Shown: positions 11,160 through 23,098, counted from the first letter of the stretch. The stretch is 64,000 bases of DNA from Glycine soja (GCF_004193775.1 NC_041006.1:19150093-19214092); one strand, 5' to 3'. Made by a program: numbers and translations. The notes: generated from the letters alone by a model not told the origin.

Positions 11160-12936
11160 TTTGTGTTTTGGTAAGACTACTATGTGTGATGTGGATCAAC
11201 AAACCAAAAAGAAGAATGGTTTGAAACAAAGGGAGAGTTCATTGGGAATGCATGTTTCCTTAATTACAAGTCTCGTGGCAACTACTTTGCCTACTCCTTT
11301 GATTGGCACTATGTCAGCTATGGTGTTTACTACTATAAGCACACCTGACGAAACGCCCACAGTGATGACTACCTCATTCATTTCGCAGAAGATAGACTTG
11401 GGGATACATGATATTATGTGTAAACTATCTAGACTGTTAGCTGAAATAGTAAAACCCATGGTTCAAAATGAGAGGCAGCAATCCAAGGAATTTGAGGTAA
11501 GAAATGCATAGTTTGGTGAGAATTTTGTTTCGTCGGTGCCAAGAAATCCAAAAGTAATTAATCTAGATTCCCCACACTTATCTAGGATAATTTAGGCAAG
11601 ATCAATCCCATTAGTCCAACCAAGTATGGATTTTATGTCTACATGGCAAGTAATTTCGTCAAACACGGGGTCGACAGGAATGTTTAATACAGTCCAATCG
11701 ATTGCCTACAAATGGGTTTTTCCCCAGACCCATGGTAGCCAATACGAGTTATATGCTAGTCAATGTTAGTAATTCTTTTGTTGCTACCCTTGGGTGGCAA
11801 GCATGTGCAAATGACTATGCTAACCAAGTTTTTCCTACACATATAGGTTTAGCCAGAATGCCTCCAAATGTTGTCGGCCACATTGGTTTGCCGAATGTTA
11901 CTCTGTTTATACCTTTTTCTCGGGGAGCAATCAGGCCATAAACAGAGGAGTTAACAACGGGGAACACTCATATCAGTTTTCATCCACTGGGGACCACCTA
12001 ACACCTCTAATTGATCTAGAACCAGTAGCTGAAACCATGAGGACATATATGGCATTAAGTTGAAACCAATTGAGAGGCCTATGTATAAGAAGACATATCC
12101 AGAGTGGGTGGACCGTATGATGCCTTTTCCAAAATGGTACAAAAGCCATAACCTAAAAACTGGGTAGATATGGAGAGGTGCTTCCATGATCGATTTTACA
12201 AGCCTAAACTGAAGTGACTATAGCCGATTTGATGAGCATGAGATAGATGGTTGGTGAATCAACAATAGATTTCATAGAAAGGTTCAAAAAGGCTGGAAGT
12301 TGTTGCTCATTTTAACTACCAAAAGTAGAATGTGTAGTTATGGTAGCTGGGAATATGCATCCTCAGCTGACGGAGAATTTGGTAGCTTAAGAATATGGTG
12401 ACCTTAGCCAATTAGCTTCCAAAGACAATCAGATAGAACAATTCATACAGGAGAACGAATTGAGGAGAGCTAACAAAGGGCAAGGATCCCATTTGATAGT
12501 TAATGTCGATGAGGAAAATGGGGAGGCCATTGTGGAAGAAGCTGAGATTATGACTTATGAGATATTAAGAGGGAAACCTTATTCGTGTCCATCTTTAAAG
12601 CTAGGGAGAATAAAGTATTGTGCCGGATGGGAAATGTTAGTATGATTTTGACATATCAAAAGCAGGCTAAATTTTTTATCATCTGATAAAAGACCAACAA
12701 ATTCAGCTGAAATAGGTACACAAGATCCCATCTCCTGAAGAGTTAAAGTGAAAGAAATACTGCTAGTGGCATAATTCATACAATTATTTTATAGCTAATT
12801 ACATTATTTTTCAGCATGATGTATAGAGAGCTTTGGAAGAAGGTCGCTTTAAGCTAGTTGATAAGGGGTGCAACCAAAATGGCAATAGATACAGATCCTT
12901 TTCCAAAACTGGATATCAATATGGTATCATTTGCAT
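11160..12936 (+). pseudogene. Ty3/gypsy gag remnant, heavily decayed
   Basis: Pieces in shifting frames fit a large plant Ty3/gypsy gag. A Q-rich N-terminal part sits at 11161-11510. 'PMYKKTYPEWVDRMMPFP' lies near 12078. A retrotransposon-gag stretch around 12240-12480 reads 'STIDFIERFKKAG', 'ECVVMVAGNMHPQLTENL' and 'DLSQLASKDNQIEQFIQENE'. A linker near 12830-12930 ends 'MAIDTDPFPKLDINM'. Many stops and frameshifts are present. At about 12937 it is cut by an Athila-type non-autonomous ORF. Assignment to gag is good; subfamily is not. Confidence 0.6.
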
Positions 12937-13958
12937 ATTAGAGAAATTGAGGCTACCTTATGTATACCAGGTTAGGGGTTTGTTTTGAATGCTGAAGGCC
13001 ATCCTGGGAAGATTCTCAGAAAAGATTTAACAACTCTTGCTCAGGTGTGGAGTGTTCTCTCGTACTCCAACCTGGCTCCTACTTCCCACACCTCGGACCT
13101 GACAGTAGATCGAGCTAGGCAGATCTTTGGCCTAGTCTCTCAGATGGATATGAATGTGGGAGCTCTCATCTCCGGTCAGATTACATCTATGCCCCAGTCT
13201 AACTCTTCTAGACTTGGGTTCCCTGCTCTTATCACCCTTTATGTAAGTCCAGAGGGGTTGCTTCTGACAGCCTGGTCTTCGAACGCCTGAGCCCGGTCAT
13301 TAACTTAGCCTATATCAGGAAAAACTGTTGGAACCCTGATGATCTGACAGTTACTATCAGAGGGGCTAGGAGAGCGAGGACAAGGCCAACTGAGGCCCCT
13401 TCCACATCTACAGCTCCTCCTCCAACACGTACCCTAGCAGCTCCTTCTACCTCAGCTCCTGTAGATTTTCGGCGTTTAGAAGCCATGCTTCAAAGCATCC
13501 ATCAGGGGCAGATTATCTTATTACAAAATTTACAAATGGTGGCACCTCCAGACTCTATTCCTTCGGTAGAGCAGTTTAATGAGTCGGTAGCCTGGCCTGG
13601 AACTCAGTCTTTTCTTCATAGGGAAGATGAAGGTTCCACAGCCCAGGTACCACAACAGATGGAGGATGAGTCATCCGAGACTACCACTCCAGAGCCCTTG
13701 GTCAGAAGGAAGAAGGCAGATCAAACACAAGAAGCTGCAACCACTTTTGAGAAATCTCTTGAGGCCACTTCTGAGCCTTCAGAACCAGTGGCAGATACAG
13801 CTTCACTTCAGTAGGCAACAGACCCATCCACTCCTGAGGATCAGACTACACTAGTCCTGTCCCTGAACACCTCTCCTACAGATACACTTGTGCTTCACTT
13901 AACAGACGAGGAGGATGTTCAGACACAGGATACTCAAGACCGATCACAGGATTTTTAA
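12937..13958 (+). pseudogene. Second-family 'putative plant transposon protein' ORF, 5'-truncated
   Basis: It begins inside the conserved domain with 'REIEATLCIPG', then 'GFVLNAEGHPGKILRKDL', 'VWSVLSYSNLAPTSHTSDL' and 'SSRLGFPALI'. One frameshift near 13245 moves it to the frame that continues 'DSLVFERLSPVINLAYIRK' and an S/T/P-rich region, then 'MLQSIHQGQIILLQNLQ' (13485) and an acidic tail to TAA 13958. Stops at 12975 and 13812 are single-base lesions. It matches the minus-strand copy at 24585-25305 closely and the remnant at 23099-23635 in its C-terminal part. The protein's role is unknown. Confidence 0.75.
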
Positions 13959-15275
13959 ATTCCTGATGATATTTTTTGTGCCATTTGGTTTATTATTATT
14001 TTAATTATGGTTTTAGTACAATAATTCCTTTTTCCTAGTTTTTTTTATGGGTAGTTTATTTGCTCATCCTGAAGCATTTTGAACAGTTTAACTTGTTTTT
14101 GATAACATGGCAATGAAACACTCTTATCTTTTTGTGAAAAATGGGTGTATGTCTCTATTTTGAATTGAGTGCATGATTTTGATGGATTTTGTGTTTCTTT
14201 TCATGAGTTTGAGCAAGTGTGTATGTTAGACAAAGAAACAACAAGAATGTGAACTTGCAATTAGAATTGTTAGTTAGTAGACAGATTGACTGTGAAAGAA
14301 AATCTTGAACCAAAACCGATGAGAGTGTGACCCTAAACTGTGAGTGAACAACTAGCTGTGAGTAATAATCTTTGCATGAATCTCTGAATTTTAGAATGAA
14401 ATGTATAAACAAGAACATGATGAAAGCCATGATTGTACATACACAACCCTTTTGACCAAAAAGCTTACCTTGAATGATAATTATATCCTTTGCACCCTTT
14501 TTGAGCTGAGTGATTTTGTCATAAATTGAACCCTGAACCTAAATAATTATCTCCTAATACCTTGCTTAGATTCTAGGAGAGCATATGGCTCAAGACAAAA
14601 TTCACCCCAAATTTGGGGGAGTAAAGTTAGTTAGAATGCAAAGAAAAAGGTAAAGCATCAGCACACACAACAAATAAGTTGTATGTTAAAAAAAAAAGTG
14701 TGCTGATGTAATAAGGTTAAAAGCAAATTAAGAGGAAAATAAAATAGTGAGAAAGCCAATTGTATTAAAAATACCATTGGGATAAGTCTAGGATTTATGC
14801 TCTCTTAGAATCTAAACCTTTGAATCCTAGAAAAACCAATGAATTTTTGTAGCCAAGCCTCACTACAAGCCTGAGAAAGTCCTTCTGATTCTGTTTATAC
14901 ATTTCTGATTTATGGCATGAGATGAAATTCAAAGATTGGACCTCTTGCCAATTGTTATTAATGAATAACTTAAACACTTGTGCTTGAGTGAAACAGTAGC
15001 CGTGAGACTGTGGTTTAAGCTACTTTCCTTGATATTTGTCTTATGTCTAACTCCATCTAATTGTTCAGGTTACATTTTATTCTTCTCTCTGGATAATTGC
15101 ATACCTTGTGAAAGACAAGTGATGAGTACATAATGCTTCATTCTTTTATCATGCAATCAATAACTTTTGTTGCATACACCTTTGTACAGAGTCACTGCAT
15201 GTTGTTGTCACTTGAGGACAAGTGAATTGTTCTCTTTTTGCTTGAGGACAAGCAAAACTGTAAATTTGGGGGAAT
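13959..15275 (+). other. 3' untranslated region of the non-autonomous element, ending in a polypurine tract
   Basis: Non-coding sequence between the ORF stop and the LTR. It begins with a segment also found at 23640-23752 (TTATGGTTTTAGTACAAT). It contains a perfect palindrome CCCCAAATTTGGGG at 14605-14618. Twin hairpins lie at 15208-15257, and the polypurine tract AAATTTGGGGGA (15262-15273) sits right before the LTR. Confidence 0.65.
15208..15257 (+). promoter_or_regulatory. Twin hairpins with identical AGGA loops just upstream of the PPT
   Basis: TCACTTG-AGGA-CAAGTGA (15208-15225, 7-bp perfect stem) is followed by TTTTGCTTG-AGGA-CAAGCAAAA (15236-15257, 9-bp perfect stem). The second ends 4 bases before the polypurine tract. 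The loops are identical and the outer stem pairs differ but still pair. Function is unknown. Confidence 0.6.
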
Positions 15276-16604
15276 TGTTAGACGGTGAATACGATTAATT
15301 TTGTGTATAAAACTTGTGTAAATTGTATCAAACTCTTCCAATTAATGGTTATTTTTTAATGCTATAAGTATTTTCTGTTAAGTATAGGTAATAAATACTT
15401 AGTCCTTCCATTTTGTGTGTTTAATAATCATTTTCTCTCAATTTCAGGTTAATTAGGCAAGCTTCGAAAAGTGATGTTTTTCACCATCTCGCTAAGCCAA
15501 TCTGCTGGCTTAGCGAGCGTCCGCTAAGCGCAACACTCATGGGCTAAGCGCGAGGAAGACTCTGGAAGAAGATGAGCTGAAATTCACTAATATGCGCTAA
15601 GCGGTCCAGAATTGCGCTAAGCGCACGTGCACGAACAAGGCCACCTATTTAAGCTTGAATTTAGATTTTGTGAAGGAGTCTGGGCTGGGATTCAAAGCTT
15701 TGCATGTCTAGGGTTTCTACATAGAGAAAGGTCTAAGTTCCAGAGAGTTTTGAGAGATTTTGTTGTGTGAAGATCTACAGAGACCAGAGCTTGAAGCAGG
15801 AGCCAGTTTGAGAGCTTGAGATGAGTTTGGGAGTGATTGTGAGATCCTAGAGGTGAAGGAGACATCCTCACCACTTGTATTTTTGCAATCCTTCATATTG
15901 TTCTTCTCTTTGTTGTAAAGAAGGCTTCCTGGTATGGAAAGCTAAATCCTCTATTGGATCTTCCCAGTAGGTACCTGATGTAAATATATCTTTATCTATT
16001 TAATTATGTTTTGTGTGTTCTCTGTGCTATCTTCTTTTCACTCCAGTATGCCTTTACCTTGATCACCTAGATGCATGCTTTGTTAGAATCATTCAACAAA
16101 GGAAACTGGTCTGACTCTTAAGTCCATGATAGTGCAGGGCTAAGTTATCGTACTATCACGAGGAATCGGGGTGCGATAAGTTAGTTGTGTATGTGTGTCT
16201 TAATGCTGTCCTGGTTGAGTTTAGTCTTACAAGAGGAATCTACGGACGATGCTTGATCAGGATTAGGCTAAACTATCATGAGGAATCGGGGTTTAGTATC
16301 TCAGGAGACACCATAAGAACACATGGGCATTGTTGGATAGAGAATATATTTTCAGCATCAGGCACCTATTAAGAAGACCAACGTGTTTCTACTTGTTTTT
16401 ACACATCATTTCTCTCGCGTGATTTTCTTTCTTTCTGCATAGATAGTTTATACACCTTTTCATATTCACACTTTTCTTTACACACCAGACACTTATTTGC
16501 TGAAATAGCTTACCAAATAACACAAGTTCCCTGAGAGTTCGACACTCAGTTCTTACCATTTTATACTACTTGTGCAATCTGATGCACTTGCCAGAAGCCG
16601 AACA
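15276..16604 (+). mobile_element. Athila/Calypso-like LTR copy 1, full length (1329 bp)
   Basis: It starts TGTTAGACGG right after the polypurine tract and ends ...GCCGAACA at 16604. Its 3' 850-1000 bp are shared with the copies ending at 20570 and 24584. The U3-like part holds several GCTAAGCG motifs (15489-15630). The 3' part holds two hairpins with a shared loop sequence (16140-16184, 16268-16296). It is the 3' LTR of the element whose ORF lies at 12937-13958; the 5' half is missing. At 16605 it abuts an oppositely oriented element. Confidence 0.8.
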
Positions 16605-17125
16605 CTTAGCCGGGCTCTGGGGTAGCTTGGCTAAAATGATGCATCCTGAGTACAAAGGAGCATGCGCTTAGCGGAAAAGGGATCGCTTAGTGTTGACATT
16701 GCCGCAAGGATATGAGCTTAGCTTCCATGAGTGGCGCTTAGCTCAATGAACTTGATGAGCTTAGCGATCAGGCCACCGCTTAGCCAAATTCAGATCAAAT
16801 TGAAATCAGCTTAGCTCAGCCTTGGCCAGCTTTTCGGACCCAATCAGCCTGAGATCTAAGGGTTGAGTGGTAAGCACTTGAGACTCTCAGCTCAGTGCAT
16901 GACCAAAGATGTGCTTAGCACGAGGCTTGCGCTTAGCGAAAGGACTGTTTTTCAGAAAAATGAATTCTGAGTTATTTTTCAGTCCCTTCCTCAAGAAATT
17001 GAAACCCTTATATCTATCATTTGAAAACAAGCTGATATACTCCATTGTACTAATTATAAAGCAAGTTCCACATGATACAATGCATGAAAAACAAAGATAA
17101 CAGAAATTAAAACTGGGTTGCATCC
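16605..17125 (-). repeat. GCTTAGCG-rich spacer of an Athila-like element, minus orientation
   Basis: Non-coding. It is colinear with 26520-27060 (same orientation) and with the reverse complement of 21600-22110. Shared markers include GATGCATC near 16639 and 26545, and many GCTTAGCG/CGCTTAGC octamers. It corresponds to the stretch downstream of the gag-pro part of this family. Confidence 0.65.
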
Positions 17126-19330
17126 CAGGAAGCGCTTCTTTAACATCATTAGCTTGACGCTTTTACCTCAATGGCGTAATCACGTTTTGGTTCTTACTTC
17201 CAGAACCTCCTCACCCATTTCCATTACCTGTAAGCAAACATTTTGTTCTGGAGCAGGCTTGTCTTCGGCAAACAAATTAAAATCAATTTCCCGATCTTCA
17301 AAGCCCAGCTCCAGCTTCTTTCTCCCCATATCAACTATGCAGCTTGCAGTTAACATGAATGACCTTCCCAATATTACAGGAATGTCAGTATCTTCACAAA
17401 TATCCATTACCACAAAGTCTGCCGAGAAGATAAAATGTTTTACTCTGACCAGCACATCTTCAATTACTCCATATGGTCTGGTAATAGAGCGTTCAACAAG
17501 TTGTAAAGTCATCCTAGTGGACATGATCTCCAACTCTCCCAACCTTCTGCACATGGAGAGTGGCATTAAGTTAATACTGGCTCCCAGGTCAATAAGAGCT
17601 TTTCCCACAGTGACTTCTCCAATTGAACAAGGAATGGTTACACTCCCAGGGTCTTTATGCTTCGGTGGAAGGATCTTTTGAATCACAACAATATAATTTC
17701 CTTCCACAATAATGTTTTCCTAGTGAATATACTTGTGTTTCCATGTTTACATATCCTTTAAGAACTTGGAGTAGAGTGGCATCTGCTGTGAAGCTTCTCC
17801 GAAGGACATGGTTATTTCCAGTTTCCTGAAAATATCTAAGAATCTCGTCAAATGGCGGTCCTTCTCCTTCTTGGAAGGTACCACAGGATATGGTACTTCC
17901 GCACCTTCATTCACAGCTTTTTCTCCTTGCTTCTCTCTAGCCTGTTCACTTCTACTCCTTTCTTCATTCTTATTTTTTTCATCTTTTTCAATTTTTTCAT
18001 TTTCTTTTTCTTTTTCTACTTCTTTTTCTTTTTTTTAATCATTTAATTCTTTTTTCTTGACCATTATTTGTTTTTCTTTTTCCTGATTACTTTCACCTAT
18101 CACATCATCTTTCTTTTCATCAGTGCCTTTCTTTTCAGCTGCTTTCTTCTTGAGCACAACACTTTTCTCATCCTCCGCCTTCATAAACCTCTTACTCCTT
18201 GTCATCACAGCATTGCATTCCTCCTTGGGATTCTTTTTTGTATTCCCCACAAAACTGTTGGATGACTTGTCAGCTATCTGCTTGGCCAATTGTCCCACCT
18301 GGACCTCAAGGTTTTTCAGTGTTGACTCAGTGCTTTTATGATTTGACATCGTTACCTGCATAAACTAAGTCAAAGTCTCCTCCAGCTTAGTAGTCCACTG
18401 AAAGATGTTAGGACCTTGTTGGATTGGCCTGTTCAAAGGTCCACCCTGGTCTTTGTTGAATTGATTGCTAGGGTGTGATCTCCACTATCCTTGTTGATTA
18501 TAAGGACCTTGCTGGAAGCCTGAAAATCCTCCTTGAGTATATCCTTGTCTCTTTTGATTTCCCATATAGTGAACTTCTTTAGTATTTTCTTCAATAGAAA
18601 TACATTGGCCTGTTTCTTAAGCCTCACCACAGATGGTACAACCTGTAACCTGCAAAACAGAAGAATGTGTAGGTTGACCAATAGACAGTTTAGTTGGCAA
18701 CTTACCAAGTGTTTCTGTTAAAATCTCAATTTTCTTAGAAAGCAACTTATTCTGTGCCAATAAAGCATCATGTGATGATAGTTCTAACAAGCTTTTCTTT
18801 GTGGGTTGATGAACTCTATCGTGCAGAATAGCATGATCACTGGCTAACATATTCTCAATTAGCTCAGTTGCCTCTTCAAGGGTCTTCAACTTTATTTTTT
18901 CCCCTTGCTGAAGCATCTAACAGTTGCTTGGTTTGTGGTCTCAGCCCATCTATAAACATATTCAATTGAATTGGCTCAAAGAACCCATGGGTGGGAGTCT
19001 TTCTCAATAAACCTCAAAATCTTTCCAACGCTTCACTGAAGGACCCGTCAAGGAACTGATGAAATGAAAAGATTACAGCTTTCCCTTCCGCAATCTTTGA
19101 CTCTGGGAAATATTTCTTCAGAAACTTTTCAACAACTTCTTCCCAGGTTTTCAGACTGTTACCCTTAAATGAGTGGAGCCACCTTTTGGCTTCTCCTTCC
19201 AAGGAAAATGAGAATAGGTTGAGTCTAATAGCTTCATCTGGCACGCCTGCAATCTTTACAGTGTTACAAATTTCAATGAATGTTTCCAAATGTCAATAGG
19301 GGTCCTCATTTGGTAATCCTTGGAATAAGT
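17126..19330 (-). pseudogene. Athila-like gag-protease fragment
   Basis: Read on the minus strand from 19290. A gag domain (19289-19014: 'EGEAKRWLHSFKGNSLKTWE', 'FLKKYFPESKIAEGKA') is followed by a Cys motif 'CTICGE' near 18620 and a glycine/glutamine-rich 'MGNQKRQGYTQGGFSGFQ'. A coiled segment 'LKNLEVQVGQLAKQI' (about 18300) and a Lys/Glu-rich low-complexity stretch (18050-17950) come next. Then comes an open retropepsin segment (17707-17180) with 'ALIDLGASINLMPLSM' and 'IPVILGRSF'. The D-L-G-A active-site variant is usual for Athila-type proteases. It ends with the family's 'RQANDVKEALPG' motif at 17130-17165. Several frameshifts separate the blocks. RT, RNase H and integrase are absent. 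Confidence 0.75.
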
Positions 19331-19549
19331 TCCCCTGTATTAAATGAATCAAGGAATGAGGGTAGTTTATGTTATGAGCTTACACTTCAACACGTGCAAT
19401 GCTGGTAAAGAATTGCGACACTAACTACTTGAATAGTCCTCAAGAATGGACGCTATTGTCCTCAATAATGGACGCTAATAACGCTTCATCTCACTAAGTG
19501 CACCGCTTAAGTTCATCCGCTAAGCGAGAAAGGCACGCGCTAAGCCAAA
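19331..19549. other. Unassigned sequence between two Athila-like fragments
   Basis: No homology recognised. It contains a local duplication of TCCTCAA-AATGGACGCTA (about 19435 and 19458). The left limit of the following LTR copy was set where similarity to LTR copy 1 begins. Confidence 0.3.
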
Positions 19550-20570
19550 ATTCACTAATATGCGCTAAACGGTCCATAAGTGCGCCAAGCGCACGAGCAC
19601 GAACAAGGCCACCTATTTAAGCCTGAAATCAGATTTTAGAGAGGGAGTTTGGACTGGGATTCAGAGCTTTGCATGTCTAGGGTTTCTAGACAGAGAAAGG
19701 TCCAAGTTCCAGAGAGTTTTGAGAGATTTTGTTGTGTGAAGATCTGTAAAGACCAGAGCTTGAAGCAGGAGCCGTTGAGAGCTTGAGATGAGTTTGTGAG
19801 TGACTGTGAGATCCTAGAGGTGAAGGAGACATCCTCACCACTTGTATTTTAGCAATCCTTCATGTTGTTCTTCTCTTTGTTGTAAAGAAGGCTTCCTGGT
19901 ATGGAAAGTTAAATCCTCTGTTGGATCTTCCCAGTAGGTACCTGATGTAAATATATCTTTATCTATTTAATGATGTTTTGTGTGTTCTCTGTGCTATCTT
20001 CTTTTCACTCCAGTATGCCTTTACCTTGATCACCTAGATGCATGATTTGTTAGAATCATTCAACAAAGGAAACTGGTCTAACTCTAAAGTCCATGATAGT
20101 GCAGGGCTAAGTTATCGTACTATCACGAGGAATCGGGGTGCGATAAGTTAGTTGTGTATGTGTGTCTTAATGCGGTCCTGGTTGAGTTTAGTCTTACAAG
20201 AGGAATCTGCGGATGATGCTTGATCAGATTAGGCTAAACTATCATGAGGAATCGGGGTTTAGTATCTCAAGAGACACCATAAAAACACATGAGCATTGTT
20301 AGATAAAGAATATCTTTTCAGCATCAAGCACCTATTAGGAAGACCAACGTGTTTCTACTTGTTTTTACACATCATTTCTCTCGCGTGATTTTCTTTCTGT
20401 TTGTACAGATAGTTTATACACCTGTTCATATTCACACTTATCTTTACATACCAGACACTTAATTGCTGAAATAGCTTACAAAATAGCACAAGTTCCCCGA
20501 GAGTTCAATACTCGGTTCTTACCATTTTATACTACTTGTGTGATCCGATGCACTTGCCAGAAGCCAAACA
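19550..20570 (+). mobile_element. Athila/Calypso-like LTR copy 2, 5'-truncated
   Basis: From about 19550 it matches LTR copy 1 from about 15587 (TTCACTAATATGCGCTAA...) to the end ...AAGCCAAACA at 20570. The first 310 or so bases of the LTR, including the TGTTAG terminus, are missing. It is directly followed by a primer-binding site, so it is a 5' LTR. Confidence 0.8.
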
Positions 20571-20576
20571 AGTTTT

Positions 20577-20594
20577 TAGCGCCGTTTCCGGGGA
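20577..20594 (+). promoter_or_regulatory. Primer-binding site, tRNA-Asp type
   Basis: TAGCGCCGTTTCCGGGGA differs at two positions from TGGCGCCGTTGCCGGGGA, the usual Athila-type site complementary to the 3' end of tRNA-Asp. It sits 6 bases after the LTR end. Confidence 0.75.
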
Positions 20595-20839
20595 ACTTCT
20601 TTTTATTTGGGAAGTTAGTTCATTTTTAGGTGTCTATTCTTTATTCTTTTATTACTTGAGAATATTTGTTTTTTTTATGTTTTTTTTTTCTCTTGACTTT
20701 GTGATTGCTGCTCTTTTAGTGCTTTGTACGCATAGTAAATCTTCTGCAGATGATTTAGTTCCATGAGATTGAGAGCTTTATAAGGGGTGAAACGAATATC
20801 TTGACGGCACACGATCAAGAGTGGGAATAGAAGTTAAGT

Positions 20840-21540
20840 CCTTAGAATCAATATGAAGAAGAAAGAACTCCTAATCTTGAAAGTGTGTTTGAGGAATTCA
20901 TGGCATACCATGCCAACTCAAAAGCTAATCAAAACTCAATGAAAATTCCTGAAATTCATTTTGGTAAGAGCTACTCAATAGAAAACTTTCACGGGGGACC
21001 AAAGTTACAACCTTACTATCAAAATGAAGCAGAAACAGGATCCAATCTGGATAAATTGTTAATGCAATTCATGGAAACAACTAAATCAACTCAATGAGCA
21101 CTCCAAAGTGTAGAAATCCAGGTTGGTGAGCTGGCAGAAGCAATGACTCAATTTATGGTCAGACGAGAAAAATACTTTGTAGAGGTTGAAGCTCGAGAGA
21201 AAATCCCTGTAAAAGAGCATGAGTCAAGAGAAAAAGATGAGGAACAAGTACAACAACAATGGAAGAAGTACTCAACAGTAGAAAAAAAACAAGAAAATAT
21301 TCTCCAAATCAATAACCTTCCTCATCAACTGATTATCAAGAAAGGAAGGCAAGGAGAACATGAGGAAACCTTAAGTGCCATTATTTCTTTAATCACTAAC
21401 ACCTTCCTTGAAATGATTTGGAATGTACTTCCAGACTATATGAAGTTCATGGAATTTCTAGCTAAAAGGCAAAACTTCAAGGGAGATGTGTTCTATGTGA
21501 CTTTCATGCCACCTTGAAGGTATTAAGCTATGCGTCAAGC
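20840..21540 (+). pseudogene. Short gag-like ORF of a non-autonomous Athila-like element
   Basis: One frame from about 20880 ('VFEEFMAYHANSKANQNS') to 21097, a TGA, then a continuation 'VEIQVGELAEAMTQFM' and a Glu/Lys-rich stretch to 21517. The V-E-I-Q-V-G-E-L-A segment matches the coiled 'LEVQVGQLAKQ' of the gag at about 18300. The end lies next to 'RQANDVKEALPGRQPSFNF' (21533-21590), the same boundary motif seen on the minus strand at 17100-17165. Hence protease through integrase were lost between gag and that motif. The product is probably non-functional. Confidence 0.6.
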
Positions 21541-23098
21541 TAATGACGTTAAAGAAGCACTTCCTGGGAGGCAACCTAGTTTTAATTTTTGTTATCTTTA
21601 TTTTTCATGCATTTAATCATTTGGAACTTGTTGTATAATTTGTTCATAGGAGTATATCAGCCTATCTTTGAATGTTTAACATAAGGTTGTTGAGAAAAGG
21701 ACTTATATATAACTTAGAAAACCTTTTTCAGAAAAACAATCCTTTCGCTAAGCACAAGCCTTGCGCTAAACGCATCTTTGTTCATGCGCTAAGCCGTAAG
21801 TCTCAAGCGCTTAGCACCCAACCCTTGCATCTAAGGCTGATTCATTCCACTAAGCTAGCCAAGGCCAAGTTGAGCCTAATCGAATTCGATCTGAATTCAG
21901 CTAAGCGACACCTTATCCTTGGCTAAGCGCGACTCAGTGTCGCCAAGCGCAATTCCATACAGCCATACTGAGGTTCATAAAGCTAAGTGCCAGTCATGGC
22001 AGCTAAGCTGAGTTCCTTGCGGCAATGTGAGCACTAAGCGAGGCTTTATCAGCTAAGTGCATGCTTTGTACTTAAGATGCATCATTTTAGCTAAGCCAGC
22101 CATAGCCTGGCTTAGCGAGAGTTGCAGCTTTTCAGATCTGCAAACCTCGCTAAGCGGTCTAATCCTCGCGCTAAGCCAAGCCTGTGTTAAAAAAAATAAA
22201 ATAAAAAAAAAAAAAAACTTGAATTTCAAAGTTTGGCTAAGCGCACGGTACCGCTAAGCGACCATCTTCGAAAAACCAAACGTCACTTCGAGAAAGCAAA
22301 ACAACTTATGTGAGTATAATCTCAATTACACTCACATTTGTTGGAAACTGTTGAACAGCTTGCATCTTCTCTCTTGCACTTATTTGCCAGCATTGTCGCT
22401 TTCTTCTGCATCAAAGCATCGTCGATACGAGTGAGTTCCTTACTTCCTTCATTCTTTTAAGTTGTTGAACCTTAGGGTAGGAAACCATAGATTTTAGTTT
22501 TCAATCTTTAGGGTTTTTCATAATTTTAGACTTGGTAAAAATTAGGACTTTTTATATGATTGTGCTATGTAGTTATTTTCATTTGTCTTGGATGTTTGAT
22601 AATTCCTTTTAGAGGCTTAATAAGACAAGGAAACTAACTGTGTTTTCTGCGTTTTTTTCTGGAGAACGCAATGAACTCGCTAAGCGAGCATGCTGCGCTA
22701 AGCGAGTTCATCAAAATTCTTGAACATATTCATTTCCAGATGAACTCGCTAAGCGCGCTTAATGCGCTAAGCGAGTTCATCTTGTGAGGATGAACACTCA
22801 TCCTCCTGTTGAGATACTTGTGGCTAAGCGAGGCTGAATCGCTAAGCCAAGGTAACATATAAAATTTTGTGTTGGAAGCCTCGCGCTAAGCCGAGTCTAC
22901 CTGGGCTGAGCGTATTTCGTCACGGCAACTATTGGGCTAAACGAGCTTGGCTCCAGCTAAGCCGATATGTTATGTTTCTGAGGATGCGCTGAGCGAGCTA
23001 TATCCCGCTAAGCGCCTAGTGTTAATTTCAGCCTTTATTTATGTTGTTAAACCTAAGCAATTTTGGTCTAAGGAATTTTTAGTTCTTGTTAGTTACAG
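21541..23098 (+). repeat. GCTAAGCG-rich spacer with large foldbacks, plus orientation
   Basis: Non-coding stretch with dozens of GCTAAGCG/CGCTTAGC-like octamers between the gag-like part and the downstream ORF. Two consecutive near-perfect foldbacks lie at 22671-22711 (16-bp arms, one mismatch) and 22739-22781 (18-bp arms, one mismatch). The region 22260-22480 is colinear with the reverse complement of 26060-26330. Confidence 0.7.

Noticed and set aside
17808..18046. Phe/Ser-rich plus-strand ORFs
   Set aside because: Antisense of the Lys/Glu-rich low-complexity part of the Athila-like gag.
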